From JAKLIX01 sp964605655 (lineage in GTDB: Bacteria > Bacteroidota > Bacteroidia > Bacteroidales > CAIXZF01): DNA of 64,000 bases. The stretch covers positions 3,309-67,308 of the forward strand of contig CAZSDK010000021.1 in assembly GCA_964605655.1 (NCBI GenBank). Reading direction: 5' to 3'. The notes under the pieces are model-generated. The model was not told the origin of the DNA. It worked only from the letters and a program-made list of their open reading frames with translations, and made no database searches. This document shows, piece by piece, positions 43,054 to 52,757 of the stretch (position 1 is the stretch's first letter; the number at the start of each line of letters is the position of its first letter). Made by a program: the position numbers and the translations under genes.

Positions 43054-45603
43054 ATGAAAACCAGATGGCTGGTGGTTCTTGTGACCTTGATCATCAGCAT
43101 TCTAACACTGGCACCAAAGGGTTTTGGCCAGGTGATCATGTATGATTACCTGGTTCCGTATCCCCTGATCGGGCAGAAGGGGGACATTAGGCACGCCACG
43201 TTTCAGGGTGCCATGAATACCGGACCTGCGGGAACGCCTGCCCTTCCTTACTTTGAAATAAAACTATTACTGCCTCCGGGTTGCGAGGCTGAAGATGTGG
43301 AATTCACCGGAAAGGACCTGACTTCCGTTGAAGGACATTTTGAGATGCCCCTGGTGAGTATTTCGCGTCCTCTTTCGACCGGAGATAATAATGAAACTTC
43401 CGCTCCCTTGCCTCCTGCTATTGAAGAAGGGCTTATTCCCGCGAAGGCTCTTGGAAACTGGAGCACCCACTATCTTCATGGTTACGGAATCCTGTTAAGT
43501 ACCTTTTGTCCCGTGATCTACGATCCGGTTCAGAAAACCCTGCAGTACTACCAGAATATCCGCATTACTGTTCATACACATAAGGCTGCCAGCCATGCCG
43601 GAATCCTTCAAACACCCAGCTCTGTCTTCGCTCTGAAGCAGGTCCGGAACTTCGCCCAGAACCCGGAAATGACCGATCTTTATCCACCCGCGACGAGTGA
43701 CAGTTCTGACTATCAAATACTTATTATTGCACCCGCCAGTTTCAGCGATCACTTTGAGGATCTGATTGATTTCTATTATATCAGGGGCCTGAAATCGAAG
43801 GTGCAATCCACTTCTGTCATTTATTCCGCCATGACGGGTGCCGATAACCAGGAAAAGATCAGGAACTACATCATACAGGAATACGAGGATCACCAGATCC
43901 TTCATGTATTGCTTGCCGGTGATGCGGAGCAGGTACCTGCCAGGGGTTTTTATTGCCAGGTCCAGTCTTCATCCCTTTATGTGGATTATAATATTCCTGC
44001 TGATCTCTATTATTCAGCCCTGGATGGCAGCTGGAACACGGATGGAGACAATATGTGGGCGGAGATCGGAGAAGATGACCTGCTTCCTGAAGTTTCCGTA
44101 GGAAGGCTGCCGGTCTCCACTACTGCAGAACTGGACAACCTGATCCACAAAAGCCTGCATTACCAAGATCATCCTGTCATTCCGGAATGTAGCAAACCAT
44201 TGATGGTTGGTGAAAAACTCTATGATAACCCCCTCACCTGGGGTGGTGATTATCTGGACCTGCTCATCGGCTTCCACACCGACAATAGTTATACCACCCA
44301 GGGAATACCGGAAGATCAGAACATCCAAAAACTGTATGACCGGGATCTTCCTTCACCATGGACCACTGCCCAGCTTCTCAGTGAAATTAACAGCGGCACC
44401 GCCTTTCTTCATCATGTAGGTCATTCCAACGAAAGTTACCTGATGCGCATGACCAGCAGCGGCATCACTGATGCCAATTTCTCCCAGGTTAACGGTATCC
44501 TGCACAACTATATTCCAGTTTACACCCACGGATGTTACTGCGCTGCCTTCGATTACAGTGACTGCATTGCAGAAAAGATGTTGAATCTCAATAATTTTGC
44601 CGTCGCATTCTTTGGAAATTCAAGATATGGTTGGTTTAATGAGGGTACTACGGAAGGACCTTCCGAACACCTTCACCGGGAGTTCGTCAACGCTTTGTTC
44701 AGCCCGCTCAGTGGCCAGGCCGGGCAGGCCCACCTGCTCTCCAAGATCAATACGGCCCCCTGGGTGAATGCTCCGGGCCAATGGGAAGAAGGAGCCCTGA
44801 GATGGTGCTTCTATGACTGTAACCTTCTGGGTGATCCTGCCATGTTCCTTTGGACCGATGTTCCCATGGACCTTGAACTGACCTATGATGACACCCTTGT
44901 CATTGCCGATACGGTATTCAATATTCATGCTGACACTGCCGGCACTGCGGTTTCGGGAGTGGTGTTCACCCTGCTGAAAGACACACTCATGATAGGCACG
45001 GCCATTTCCGACACTATGGGTAACGCTTATATTCCACTGGGGACAGGCACTCTGGCTCCGGGAACCCTTATCCTGATCGTGAGCGGGTACCATTGTCTTG
45101 CTGATACCTTCTCCATTACAGTGCTCCCTCAAGCCAACCTGAGCGGTGGTGTCTTTTACGCCAACCTTAGCGGTACCCCCCTTGACAGTGCCATGGTGTT
45201 GCTGACCCAGCAGGACAGTATCATTGCCCAGGTGCTTACTGATTCCACAGGACAATATCAATTTGAGGACCTCTACCCCGGAACCTATGAGTTGAGGGTC
45301 ATCTACTCCAAACCGCCCGGGGGGATAAACTCCACAGATGCCCTGGTGACCCTGCGCCATTTTGTACAGATCGTAAATCTCACCGGACTCAACCTTGAAG
45401 CAGCTGATGTCAATGATAACCAGGTTATAAATTCTATTGATGCCTTTTACATTCAGAAGTATTTTGTCGGACTTGTGTACTCCTTTCCTGCCGGAAACTG
45501 GATCTTTGAGCACCCGGTTGTCTCTTTAGGAAATTCCGGAACGGTGGAAATGAATATCCATGGAATCTCGACAGGTGACGTGAATGGTTCTTTCAACCCC
45601 TAA
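43054..45603 (+). CDS. C25 (gingipain-like) cysteine peptidase with C-terminal dockerin-like module
   Basis: An 849-residue exported peptidase. The signal peptide is MKTRWLVVLVTLIISILTLA; ATG 43054 was chosen over 43024 because it begins the signal. A gingipain-type propeptide fills about residues 25-215 and the C25 catalytic domain about 220-620. The catalytic dyad is His 457 (FLHHVGHSNESY) and Cys 494 (YTHGCYCAAFD). A carboxypeptidase-regulatory-like domain precedes a dockerin-like module with VNDNQVINSIDAFY at about residues 755-849. There is no T9SS sorting domain, unlike its three neighbours. The next C25 gene begins 11 bases after the stop. Confidence 0.9.
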   Translation: MKTRWLVVLVTLIISILTLAPKGFGQVIMYDYLVPYPLIGQKGDIRHATFQGAMNTGPAGTPALPYFEIKLLLPPGCEAEDVEFTGKDLTSVEGHFEMPLVSISRPLSTGDNNETSAPLPPAIEEGLIPAKALGNWSTHYLHGYGILLSTFCPVIYDPVQKTLQYYQNIRITVHTHKAASHAGILQTPSSVFALKQVRNFAQNPEMTDLYPPATSDSSDYQILIIAPASFSDHFEDLIDFYYIRGLKSKVQSTSVIYSAMTGADNQEKIRNYIIQEYEDHQILHVLLAGDAEQVPARGFYCQVQSSSLYVDYNIPADLYYSALDGSWNTDGDNMWAEIGEDDLLPEVSVGRLPVSTTAELDNLIHKSLHYQDHPVIPECSKPLMVGEKLYDNPLTWGGDYLDLLIGFHTDNSYTTQGIPEDQNIQKLYDRDLPSPWTTAQLLSEINSGTAFLHHVGHSNESYLMRMTSSGITDANFSQVNGILHNYIPVYTHGCYCAAFDYSDCIAEKMLNLNNFAVAFFGNSRYGWFNEGTTEGPSEHLHREFVNALFSPLSGQAGQAHLLSKINTAPWVNAPGQWEEGALRWCFYDCNLLGDPAMFLWTDVPMDLELTYDDTLVIADTVFNIHADTAGTAVSGVVFTLLKDTLMIGTAISDTMGNAYIPLGTGTLAPGTLILIVSGYHCLADTFSITVLPQANLSGGVFYANLSGTPLDSAMVLLTQQDSIIAQVLTDSTGQYQFEDLYPGTYELRVIYSKPPGGINSTDALVTLRHFVQIVNLTGLNLEAADVNDNQVINSIDAFYIQKYFVGLVYSFPAGNWIFEHPVVSLGNSGTVEMNIHGISTGDVNGSFNP
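45313..45600 (+). other. Dockerin-like module at the C-terminus of the first C25 protease
   Basis: Two F-hand-like halves are seen: GGINSTDALVTLRHFV, and DVNDNQVINSIDAFYIQKYF, the latter with the D-x-N-x-N/D calcium-loop spacing. The closing STGDVNGSFNP is the usual end of Bacteroidota dockerins. It ends the protein. Confidence 0.7.
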
Positions 45604-45614
45604 CCCAAAAAAGA

Positions 45615-47966
45615 ATGAAGAAATTCTTACTCAATGCAGTTTTACTGTTTTCCGTCCTGGTATCCGGGGCTGCCACTTTTGAAAAAACATATCATTTCAG
45701 CAAACCGGATATTACAATCGCAGGGAACTTTGAGATGATTTCTTTTTCAGGCCTTCAGATAACCGGACCCAGGGGTGAGCCGGCCCTGCCATACCTTGCC
45801 ATAAATATGGCTCTTCCTCCGGGTGAGATCCTTGATTTCGTGGAGGTGGTCCCGGGCACTTGGAATGAGATTCCCGGCAAGCACCTGCTCTACCCGGTAC
45901 AAGGGGTCAGACCTGTCTCGGAAGGCAGTACGGGGAATTTTTACATCAAAGAGACGGTATACGAATCCAAAGTACCTTACCCTGTATCCCTTCATGGAAG
46001 GGTGAGTACCGGTTTTCTGAAAGGAGTCTCCATCGGGAACGTCCATATCACCCCGGTCATGTATCATCCTGCTTTGCAGAACCTTGGATATTACAGCTCG
46101 CTCACGGTGAAGTTCCACACCAAACCCGATCCACAGGGAGAAGAAGCATTAAAGAACCTCTACAGGAACGAAGCCGGAAAGAAAGAGATATCAGAACTGG
46201 TCGACAACCCCGGCATGCTGGCATCTTATCCCCTTCCCAAAGCCGATATCAACGATTATCAGATCCTGGTCGTGACCACGGCCCTCTATGAAAATTCCTT
46301 TTCCAACCTGGTACTATACTACCTGAAACAGGGAATGAAAACACATATTATCAATACTAACACCATCAACACCCAGTCGACCGGCCAGGACCTTGCTGAA
46401 AAAATCCGGAACTACATCAGGCAGGAATATCAGAACCACGGCATTGACTATGTGTTATTGGGTGGGGATGTCAATGTGATCCCCTATCGTGGTTTCTACT
46501 GCCAGGTTCAGTCAAGTTCCCTTTATGAAGACTGGGACATTCCCTCAGACCTGTATTATTCGTCGCTTGATGGCAACTGGGATACCAACAGCAACCACAT
46601 CTGGGGTGAAATTGGTGAAGACGACCTCTTTCCGGAAGTAGCCGTCGGACGCCTTCCCTTCTCTAATATACAGGAATGTAATAACCTGGTTGCCAAAGAT
46701 TTTTCTTATCAGAACACCTCTGTCCCGGGAGAACAGAACAGGGTGCTGATGTTAGGAGAAAACCTGTATGAAAATCCGCTCACCTGGGGCTGTGATTACC
46801 TGGATCTGCTGATCGGTCATCATACGAACAATGGCTATATCACAGATGGCATTGACACCAACCGCATCATTGAAAAACTCTACGACAGGGACCTGCCTGC
46901 TCCCTGGGACCCATCCGATATGCTGGATATGCTGCAGGAAGGTTATCCATTTATCCATCACAGCGGGCATTCCAGTACGGATTATAACCTCCGCCTTTAC
47001 CAGTGGGATATCGTACCCTCGAATTTTCAGAACCTCGACGGAACCCATCATACCTATTCCATCATATACTCCCATGGTTGTTATTCGGCTTCCTTTGATT
47101 CAGAAGACTGTATTGCAGAGGATATGATGAACCTGAACCTTTTTGCCGTTGCCTATGTAGGGAACTCCAGGTATGGCTGGTTCAACGAAGGACAGACCGA
47201 AGGACCTTCAGAACATCTGCACCGGGAATTTGTCAACGCCCTGTATCATAATAAATTCTACCGTATCGGTGAGACCCACCGCCAGTCAAGGATCCAATCC
47301 TCTTCATGGGTGAATGCGCCCGGACAGTGGGAAGAAGGCGCTCTCAGGTGGTGTTTTTATGGCTGCAACGTTCTCGGTGATCCGGTGATGGGAATCTGGA
47401 CCGATATTCCCAAAATCCCAACCACCTGGAATTACCCCAATTATGTCCCGGCCTATGCATCGGGGATGGCTGCCCAGATTCTGTATTCAGGTATTCCCCA
47501 GGAAGGGACTACCTGCGCCTTACTGCAAAACAATACCCTTTTGGGTTACGGAGTCACCGATGCCCAAGGTAATGTCCAGATCAACTTTGAACAATTGCCC
47601 ACTGTGCTCGGAGGTGCTGAACTCTATGTTTCTGGTTATAACCGCCTGGTGGTGACCAGTTTTCCGGTGATAATATCAGGGACTGCAGGTACCAGCGAAC
47701 TGGAAGCTGCATTGTCGGTGGCGGTTAGTCCCAATCCTTTCAAAGACCAACTGACTCTTAGTATACAGTTATCTGACAATGAATCCGTTACTATTGAAAT
47801 TGCAACATCTGAAGGGAAACAGGTTTTCATTGACCGCAAGCAACTCGACTCCGGAAGACATATCATCGATCTTACAGGAACCTTTGAAGAACTGGCTTCC
47901 GGTGCGTACTTTATTAAGGTCCAGGGGACAACATCGGTCATCACCCGTAAGCTGGTCAAACAGTAA
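45615..47966 (+). CDS. C25 (gingipain-like) cysteine peptidase with T9SS sorting domain
   Basis: A 783-residue exported peptidase closely related to the upstream gene, so the pair probably arose by tandem duplication. It has a signal peptide (FLLNAVLLFSVLVSGAA), propeptide to about residue 205, and C25 domain about 205-610. The dyad is His 452 (IHHSGHSSTDY) and Cys 489 (YSHGCYSASFD). A short Ig-like domain (about 615-690) and a T9SS sorting domain (VAVSPNPFKDQLTLSI to ITRKLVKQ) follow. It has no dockerin module. Co-transcription with the gene before it is likely (11-base gap). Cleavage specificity cannot be read from sequence. Confidence 0.92.
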   Translation: MKKFLLNAVLLFSVLVSGAATFEKTYHFSKPDITIAGNFEMISFSGLQITGPRGEPALPYLAINMALPPGEILDFVEVVPGTWNEIPGKHLLYPVQGVRPVSEGSTGNFYIKETVYESKVPYPVSLHGRVSTGFLKGVSIGNVHITPVMYHPALQNLGYYSSLTVKFHTKPDPQGEEALKNLYRNEAGKKEISELVDNPGMLASYPLPKADINDYQILVVTTALYENSFSNLVLYYLKQGMKTHIINTNTINTQSTGQDLAEKIRNYIRQEYQNHGIDYVLLGGDVNVIPYRGFYCQVQSSSLYEDWDIPSDLYYSSLDGNWDTNSNHIWGEIGEDDLFPEVAVGRLPFSNIQECNNLVAKDFSYQNTSVPGEQNRVLMLGENLYENPLTWGCDYLDLLIGHHTNNGYITDGIDTNRIIEKLYDRDLPAPWDPSDMLDMLQEGYPFIHHSGHSSTDYNLRLYQWDIVPSNFQNLDGTHHTYSIIYSHGCYSASFDSEDCIAEDMMNLNLFAVAYVGNSRYGWFNEGQTEGPSEHLHREFVNALYHNKFYRIGETHRQSRIQSSSWVNAPGQWEEGALRWCFYGCNVLGDPVMGIWTDIPKIPTTWNYPNYVPAYASGMAAQILYSGIPQEGTTCALLQNNTLLGYGVTDAQGNVQINFEQLPTVLGGAELYVSGYNRLVVTSFPVIISGTAGTSELEAALSVAVSPNPFKDQLTLSIQLSDNESVTIEIATSEGKQVFIDRKQLDSGRHIIDLTGTFEELASGAYFIKVQGTTSVITRKLVKQ

Positions 47967-47976
47967 TCATACATGG

Positions 47977-48004
47977 TTTGATAGAATTAATATCTGTATC
48001 TTCG
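47977..48004 (+). promoter_or_regulatory. Possible promoter TTTG-N16-TATCTTCG
   Basis: TTTG at 47977-47980 and TATCTTCG at 47997-48004 lie 42 bases before the third protease gene. The spacing is shorter than the usual 19-21 and the -7 box has one mismatch. Confidence 0.25.
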
Positions 48005-48045
48005 TACATCACTGGAAATAATAACCCTTGTTTAACCCAATACCT

Positions 48046-51000
48046 ATGAAATTAAAATCTTTACTCAGCCTGTTGATTCTGATCTTCACCATGAGCGGAA
48101 CCTTCATTTTCGGCCAGACACAGTATCATTACCAGGACAACTGGGGGCAGGCCGGTCTTACGGTGATCAGCCAGAGCTCCGAAGGGATTGAATTGGTCTA
48201 TTCCGTCTCCGATTTTTCCCTCGAACCAGTCAGCATCAATGGAAAGATGATGTCATCCATCGGCTTGAAAGGTATTTTCCTTCCCAACAATGCCGGTGCA
48301 CCTAATGTACCCGGGGTTTCAAATTATATTGCCATCCCCCAGTCGGCCACAGCCAGCATTGAGATTCTGGACATGCGGACTGAGACTATCCAGGACGTTG
48401 ATCTGGGCCCGGCTCCCAGGATTCCCAAAGAGACGGAAGATGGCTTGGAATATCCTGTAAATGAGGAGATCTACTCAAATAATGCCTTTTATCCTTCACA
48501 GCCGGCACTCATCTCCACTCCCTCTAAAATGAGAGGTGTGGATGTAGTTATGCTGGGCATCTCTCCTTTTCAATACAACCCGGTGACCAAAGAACTCACA
48601 GTGTATAAAGACCTGAGAATCAAAGTTCATTTTTCAGGTGGCAATGGTCATTTCGGGGAGGATCGGCTGAGAAGCCGCTGGACTGATCCTATGCTCAGTG
48701 ACCTCATTTTGAATTACGATCAGCTGGGTAAAGTCAACTACAACAAATCGAATGTAAACACCGATGATGTGGGTTATGAATACCTGATCATCGTGCCCAA
48801 CGATGCCTATTTCAGTGTTTGGGCTGACAGTATCAAGAAGTTCCGCACGGAACAGGGAATTCTTACCGGCATCAAAACCCTTAACGAGGTTGGAGGCAGC
48901 AGCACAACGGTCATCGAAAGTTATATCGATAATGCCTATAACACCTGGACGATACCACCGGTAGCGATCCTGCTTATCGGTGATTACGGCAGTGATCCTG
49001 CCAATACGATGAACTCTCCCATCTGGGATGGTTATTGTGTTTCAGACAATATCCTGGGTGATGTGGACGGCGATGATCTGCCTGACATCGTGATGGCCAG
49101 GATGACGGCACAGAATGAGCAACAGTTGCAACTTATGGTCAGGAAATTTATTGACTATGAAAGGAATCCTCCCACCAGTGCCGATTTTTATGCCCATCCA
49201 ATCACGGCATTGGGGTGGCAGACGGAAAGATGGTTCCAGCTATGCAGCAGCGTGATAGGAGGGTTCTGGCAGAATGCCCTTGGAAAGACTCCTGTCAGGA
49301 TCAATGCTGTATATATCGGGGATCCCAGTGTTGATCCCTGGTCTACGGCAACCAACACCACGGATGTGGTAAACTTTTTTGGTCCCACCGGACTGGGTTA
49401 TATCCCTGCCACCCCTCAGGGGCTCTCAGGCTGGACCGGTGGAAATGCCAGCCAAGTTAACGATGCACTCAACGAAGGATCTTTCATGCTGCAGCACAGA
49501 GATCATGGAGGAGAAGACGGATGGGGAGAACCAGCTTACCTGAACGGAGATATTGACGGCCTCACCAACACCGACCTCAGTTACATCATGTCAGTGAATT
49601 GTCTTACAGGCAAGTACAACTCACCTATGGAGGTTTTTGCAGAGAAATTCCACAGGTACACGTATAATGGTCAGCCTTCCGGTGCCCTGGGCATTCTGGC
49701 TGCCTCGGAAACCTCTTATTCCTTTGTGAATGATGCCTATATCTGGGGGGTTTACGACAACATGTGGCCTGAGTTCATGCCGACCTTCAGCAGTACCCCT
49801 GCAGAAAGAGGTATTCTTCCGGCCTTCGGCAATGCTGCCGGCAAGTTTTTCCTCGAGCAGTCGAGTTGGCCATACAATACCACGGAAAAAGAAGTCACCT
49901 ATAACCTCTTCCACCACCATGGGGATGCCTTTCTCACGGTCTATTCTGAAGTGCCTCAACTTCTCACTGTGGTCCACAACCCTACCATCTTCATAGGAGA
50001 AACATCTTTCACCGTTACAGCCAATACAGGATCACTGATCTGTCTGTCGCTCAATGGAGAGATCCTTGGTACAGGAACAGGAACAGGAGGACCGGTCTCC
50101 ATTAATATTCCGGGCACCCAGCTCCCTCCTGACCAGATCAAGGTGGTGGTCAACCTGCAGAATTATTACCGCTACGAAGGTTATGTGTCCGTGATACCCC
50201 CCACCGGTCCTTATGTTGTCAAAGAAAGCTACAACCTGGTCGATAATACGGGGAACAACAATGGCCTGATGGACTATGGGGAAAACAACACTCTTGATTT
50301 TACAGTAAAAAATGTGGGTGTGATACAGGCTGACAATGTTACCTCCACCTTGTCCACAACAGACACCTATGTGACCATTCTGACCAATACAGCAAGCTTC
50401 GGCAATATCGCCGCCGGACAAACCAGTACCCTACCCGGTGCTTTTTCCTGGACTGTTGCCAATGACATCCCCGACAACCACCAGGTCAATTTCAGTGTTT
50501 CCTCCACGAACGGGACCGATGTCTGGATGAGTTATTTTTCCATCAAAGGTCATGCTCCTACCATTGGCTACAAACAGTTTACTATTTCCGATCCGACAGG
50601 TAACAACAACGGCAAGATTGATCCGGGTGAGACCGTATCTCTTATAGTGACCATCAAGAACACCGGCTCCTCTGCGGCCAGCAACATCAGTGGATTGCTT
50701 TCATCCACCGATCCCTTTATCACCGTGAACAGCACTTCCCAGGGTTTTGGCGACGCCAACCCCGGAGCTATGGTGGCAGCAACCTTCAGCATAACGGCCG
50801 ACGGGCTGACACCGGCAGGGCATATGGCCGCTTTCGACATTCAGCTCACAGCAGACCTGGGGATAACAGGTTCAGGAAGCTTCAATGCCGTCATCGGACA
50901 AGTACCCGTGCTGATCGTTGACCTGGACCCAGACCATAATTCAGGGACCAGCATGCAGACTACCATTCAGAACCTGGGGATTGCTTCCAATTATGTCACT

Positions 51001-52539
51001 TCCTTCCCCACAGACCTGGGCACGTACTCCAGCATTTTCGTTTGTCTGGGCATCTACTCAACAAATGCCGTACTATCTTCTTCCGACGGACAGTCGCTGG
51101 CGACCTATCTGGACAATGGCGGACGGCTGTATATGGAAGGTGGTGATACCTGGAAATACGATCCACAGACACCTGTTCACAGCTACTTTAATATTCTCGG
51201 TGAAACAGATGGATCCGGTGATCTGAGTACTCTTAACGGACAGGCAAGCACCTTTACCGAGGGAATGTCTTTCTCCTATAACGGTGGTAACAGTTATATT
51301 GACCACATCAGTCCGATGTCAGGAACCAATGCTTTCAGGATCTTCCAGAATCAGAGCCCAGCCTATGGAAGCGGTGTTGCTTATGATGGAGATACCTATA
51401 AGACCGTGGGTTGTTCCCACGAGTTTGGAGGGCTCATCGACGGAGCTTTACCCTCCACCAGGGAGAACCTGATGTTCGAATATCTTACTTTCTTTGGTAT
51501 CATTCCGCAAGCCCTGGCTGCCAATTTCAACGCACAGGCCACCCAGGTTTGTGAAGGTGGTATCATTACCTTCCACGATCTTTCCGATGGTATCCCCATC
51601 AGCTGGAACTGGAGTTTCCCTGGCGGGACTCCTTCCTCTTCAACGGATCAGAATCCACAAGTCACTTATCAGGTGAGTGGAAATTATGATGTTACACTCA
51701 TTGTAAGTGATGGTGTTGATTATGATACCCTTACACAGACCAATTACATCACAGTATCTGTTCTTCCTTTGGCTGCCAATACCCCATCGGGTCCGGCAAT
51801 TGTTTGTAACAATGCTGCTGCAACTACCTATACCACTGTTCCGTTGAGTGGAGCGTTGTCATACGTGTGGACTCTGTTACCATCAGCAGCAGGGACAGTT
51901 ACAGGCACCACGCAGAATGCAGTAGTATTTTTCAACAGCAGTTATACAGGACCTGCGACCCTTATAGTGAATGCTGTCAATATCTGCGGCCAGGGGCCTG
52001 CTTCATCACCCTGGACGATTAATGTCATGGCGGCTCCCACTGTGACCTTACAGAATTTCTCGAATGTATGCGTTTATTGGCCTTCGTTTACCCTCAGCGG
52101 AGGGTCACCGGCCGGAGGGACCTATAGCGGGACAGGAGTAAGTGGCGGGATGTTCAATCCTGCTCAGGCTGCTCTTGGTTATAATTACATCACCTATAAT
52201 TATAGTGATCCCAATAACTGCTCTTCTTCAGCAACAAAAACAATTTATGTGGATGCCTGTTCCGGGATAGCTGATAACCCTGGAATGACTATGAATGCTG
52301 AAGTTTACCCCAACCCGGGTACCACCGATTTTCATGTTCATGTATGGGGATTATTGGGAAAAAAGACAGTAATGAGTGTCAAGAACATTCTTGGGCAGGA
52401 TGTTTACACTGTTTCAGAGGAAGTAAGCCTGGGTGAAAAGATCTGGAATATTGATTGCAGTGGCTGGTCAACAGGTATCTATTATCTTATCATTGAGAAC
52501 CAGGGAAAGAAGATAAATCGGAAGATTCTGGTTGAATAA
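48046..52539 (+). CDS. Large C25 (gingipain-like) peptidase with CARDB-like, PKD and T9SS domains
   Basis: A 1497-residue exported protein from ATG 48046 (signal LLSLLILIFTMSGTFIFGQ); an upstream TTG at 48028 adds six residues. The propeptide runs to about residue 240 and the C25 domain to about 640. The dyad is His 487 (LQHRDHGGEDGW) and Cys 519 (MSVNCLTGKY), with the 32-residue spacing of gingipains. Beyond it are two CARDB-like beta domains with GNNNGLMDYGENN and GNNNGKIDPGETV, then a flavodoxin-like region near VPVLIVDLDPDHN. A PKD domain (about 1160-1240), an Ig-like region and a T9SS sorting domain end the protein. It is likely surface-attached. Confidence 0.92.
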   Translation: MKLKSLLSLLILIFTMSGTFIFGQTQYHYQDNWGQAGLTVISQSSEGIELVYSVSDFSLEPVSINGKMMSSIGLKGIFLPNNAGAPNVPGVSNYIAIPQSATASIEILDMRTETIQDVDLGPAPRIPKETEDGLEYPVNEEIYSNNAFYPSQPALISTPSKMRGVDVVMLGISPFQYNPVTKELTVYKDLRIKVHFSGGNGHFGEDRLRSRWTDPMLSDLILNYDQLGKVNYNKSNVNTDDVGYEYLIIVPNDAYFSVWADSIKKFRTEQGILTGIKTLNEVGGSSTTVIESYIDNAYNTWTIPPVAILLIGDYGSDPANTMNSPIWDGYCVSDNILGDVDGDDLPDIVMARMTAQNEQQLQLMVRKFIDYERNPPTSADFYAHPITALGWQTERWFQLCSSVIGGFWQNALGKTPVRINAVYIGDPSVDPWSTATNTTDVVNFFGPTGLGYIPATPQGLSGWTGGNASQVNDALNEGSFMLQHRDHGGEDGWGEPAYLNGDIDGLTNTDLSYIMSVNCLTGKYNSPMEVFAEKFHRYTYNGQPSGALGILAASETSYSFVNDAYIWGVYDNMWPEFMPTFSSTPAERGILPAFGNAAGKFFLEQSSWPYNTTEKEVTYNLFHHHGDAFLTVYSEVPQLLTVVHNPTIFIGETSFTVTANTGSLICLSLNGEILGTGTGTGGPVSINIPGTQLPPDQIKVVVNLQNYYRYEGYVSVIPPTGPYVVKESYNLVDNTGNNNGLMDYGENNTLDFTVKNVGVIQADNVTSTLSTTDTYVTILTNTASFGNIAAGQTSTLPGAFSWTVANDIPDNHQVNFSVSSTNGTDVWMSYFSIKGHAPTIGYKQFTISDPTGNNNGKIDPGETVSLIVTIKNTGSSAASNISGLLSSTDPFITVNSTSQGFGDANPGAMVAATFSITADGLTPAGHMAAFDIQLTADLGITGSGSFNAVIGQVPVLIVDLDPDHNSGTSMQTTIQNLGIASNYVTSFPTDLGTYSSIFVCLGIYSTNAVLSSSDGQSLATYLDNGGRLYMEGGDTWKYDPQTPVHSYFNILGETDGSGDLSTLNGQASTFTEGMSFSYNGGNSYIDHISPMSGTNAFRIFQNQSPAYGSGVAYDGDTYKTVGCSHEFGGLIDGALPSTRENLMFEYLTFFGIIPQALAANFNAQATQVCEGGIITFHDLSDGIPISWNWSFPGGTPSSSTDQNPQVTYQVSGNYDVTLIVSDGVDYDTLTQTNYITVSVLPLAANTPSGPAIVCNNAAATTYTTVPLSGALSYVWTLLPSAAGTVTGTTQNAVVFFNSSYTGPATLIVNAVNICGQGPASSPWTINVMAAPTVTLQNFSNVCVYWPSFTLSGGSPAGGTYSGTGVSGGMFNPAQAALGYNYITYNYSDPNNCSSSATKTIYVDACSGIADNPGMTMNAEVYPNPGTTDFHVHVWGLLGKKTVMSVKNILGQDVYTVSEEVSLGEKIWNIDCSGWSTGIYYLIIENQGKKINRKILVE

Positions 52540-52586
52540 AAAAATACTTTTGGTGGCCTGGGTGCAAGGCTAACATTGGATTTGAT

Positions 52587-52647
52587 GCAAACAGGATCTC
52601 AGATTTTCAGGGATCCTGTTTGCGTTTATCCGGAATCGGATAAACGC
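52587..52647 (+). terminator. Two abutting perfect hairpins between the third and fourth proteases
   Basis: Arms 52587-52598 (GCAAACAGGATC) and 52612-52623 (GATCCTGTTTGC) are perfect over 12 bases. Arms 52622-52632 (GCGTTTATCCG) and 52637-52647 (CGGATAAACGC) are perfect over 11 with a GAAT loop. The hairpins share two bases, so both cannot form fully at once. No long T run follows, which leaves termination versus a processing or attenuation signal open. Confidence 0.6.
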
Positions 52648-52723
52648 ATATACTTTCACTCACAGAGGCTCCCTATCAATAGAAGTTGACAGCATCCCTG
52701 TAGGTCTGTTGTTTTGTTTTATC

Positions 52724-52731
52724 TAATTTTG
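52724..52731 (+). promoter_or_regulatory. -7 box TAATTTTG for the M6 protease gene
   Basis: TAATTTTG fits TAnnTTTG and lies 27 bases before the ATG. No -33 element was seen at the proper distance. Confidence 0.4.
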
Positions 52732-52757
52732 CTCTGTATTATGAAAATCGATCGTTT

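Noticed and set aside
44620..45513. 297-residue minus frame opposite the first C25 gene
   Set aside because: Shadow of a clearly coding plus frame.
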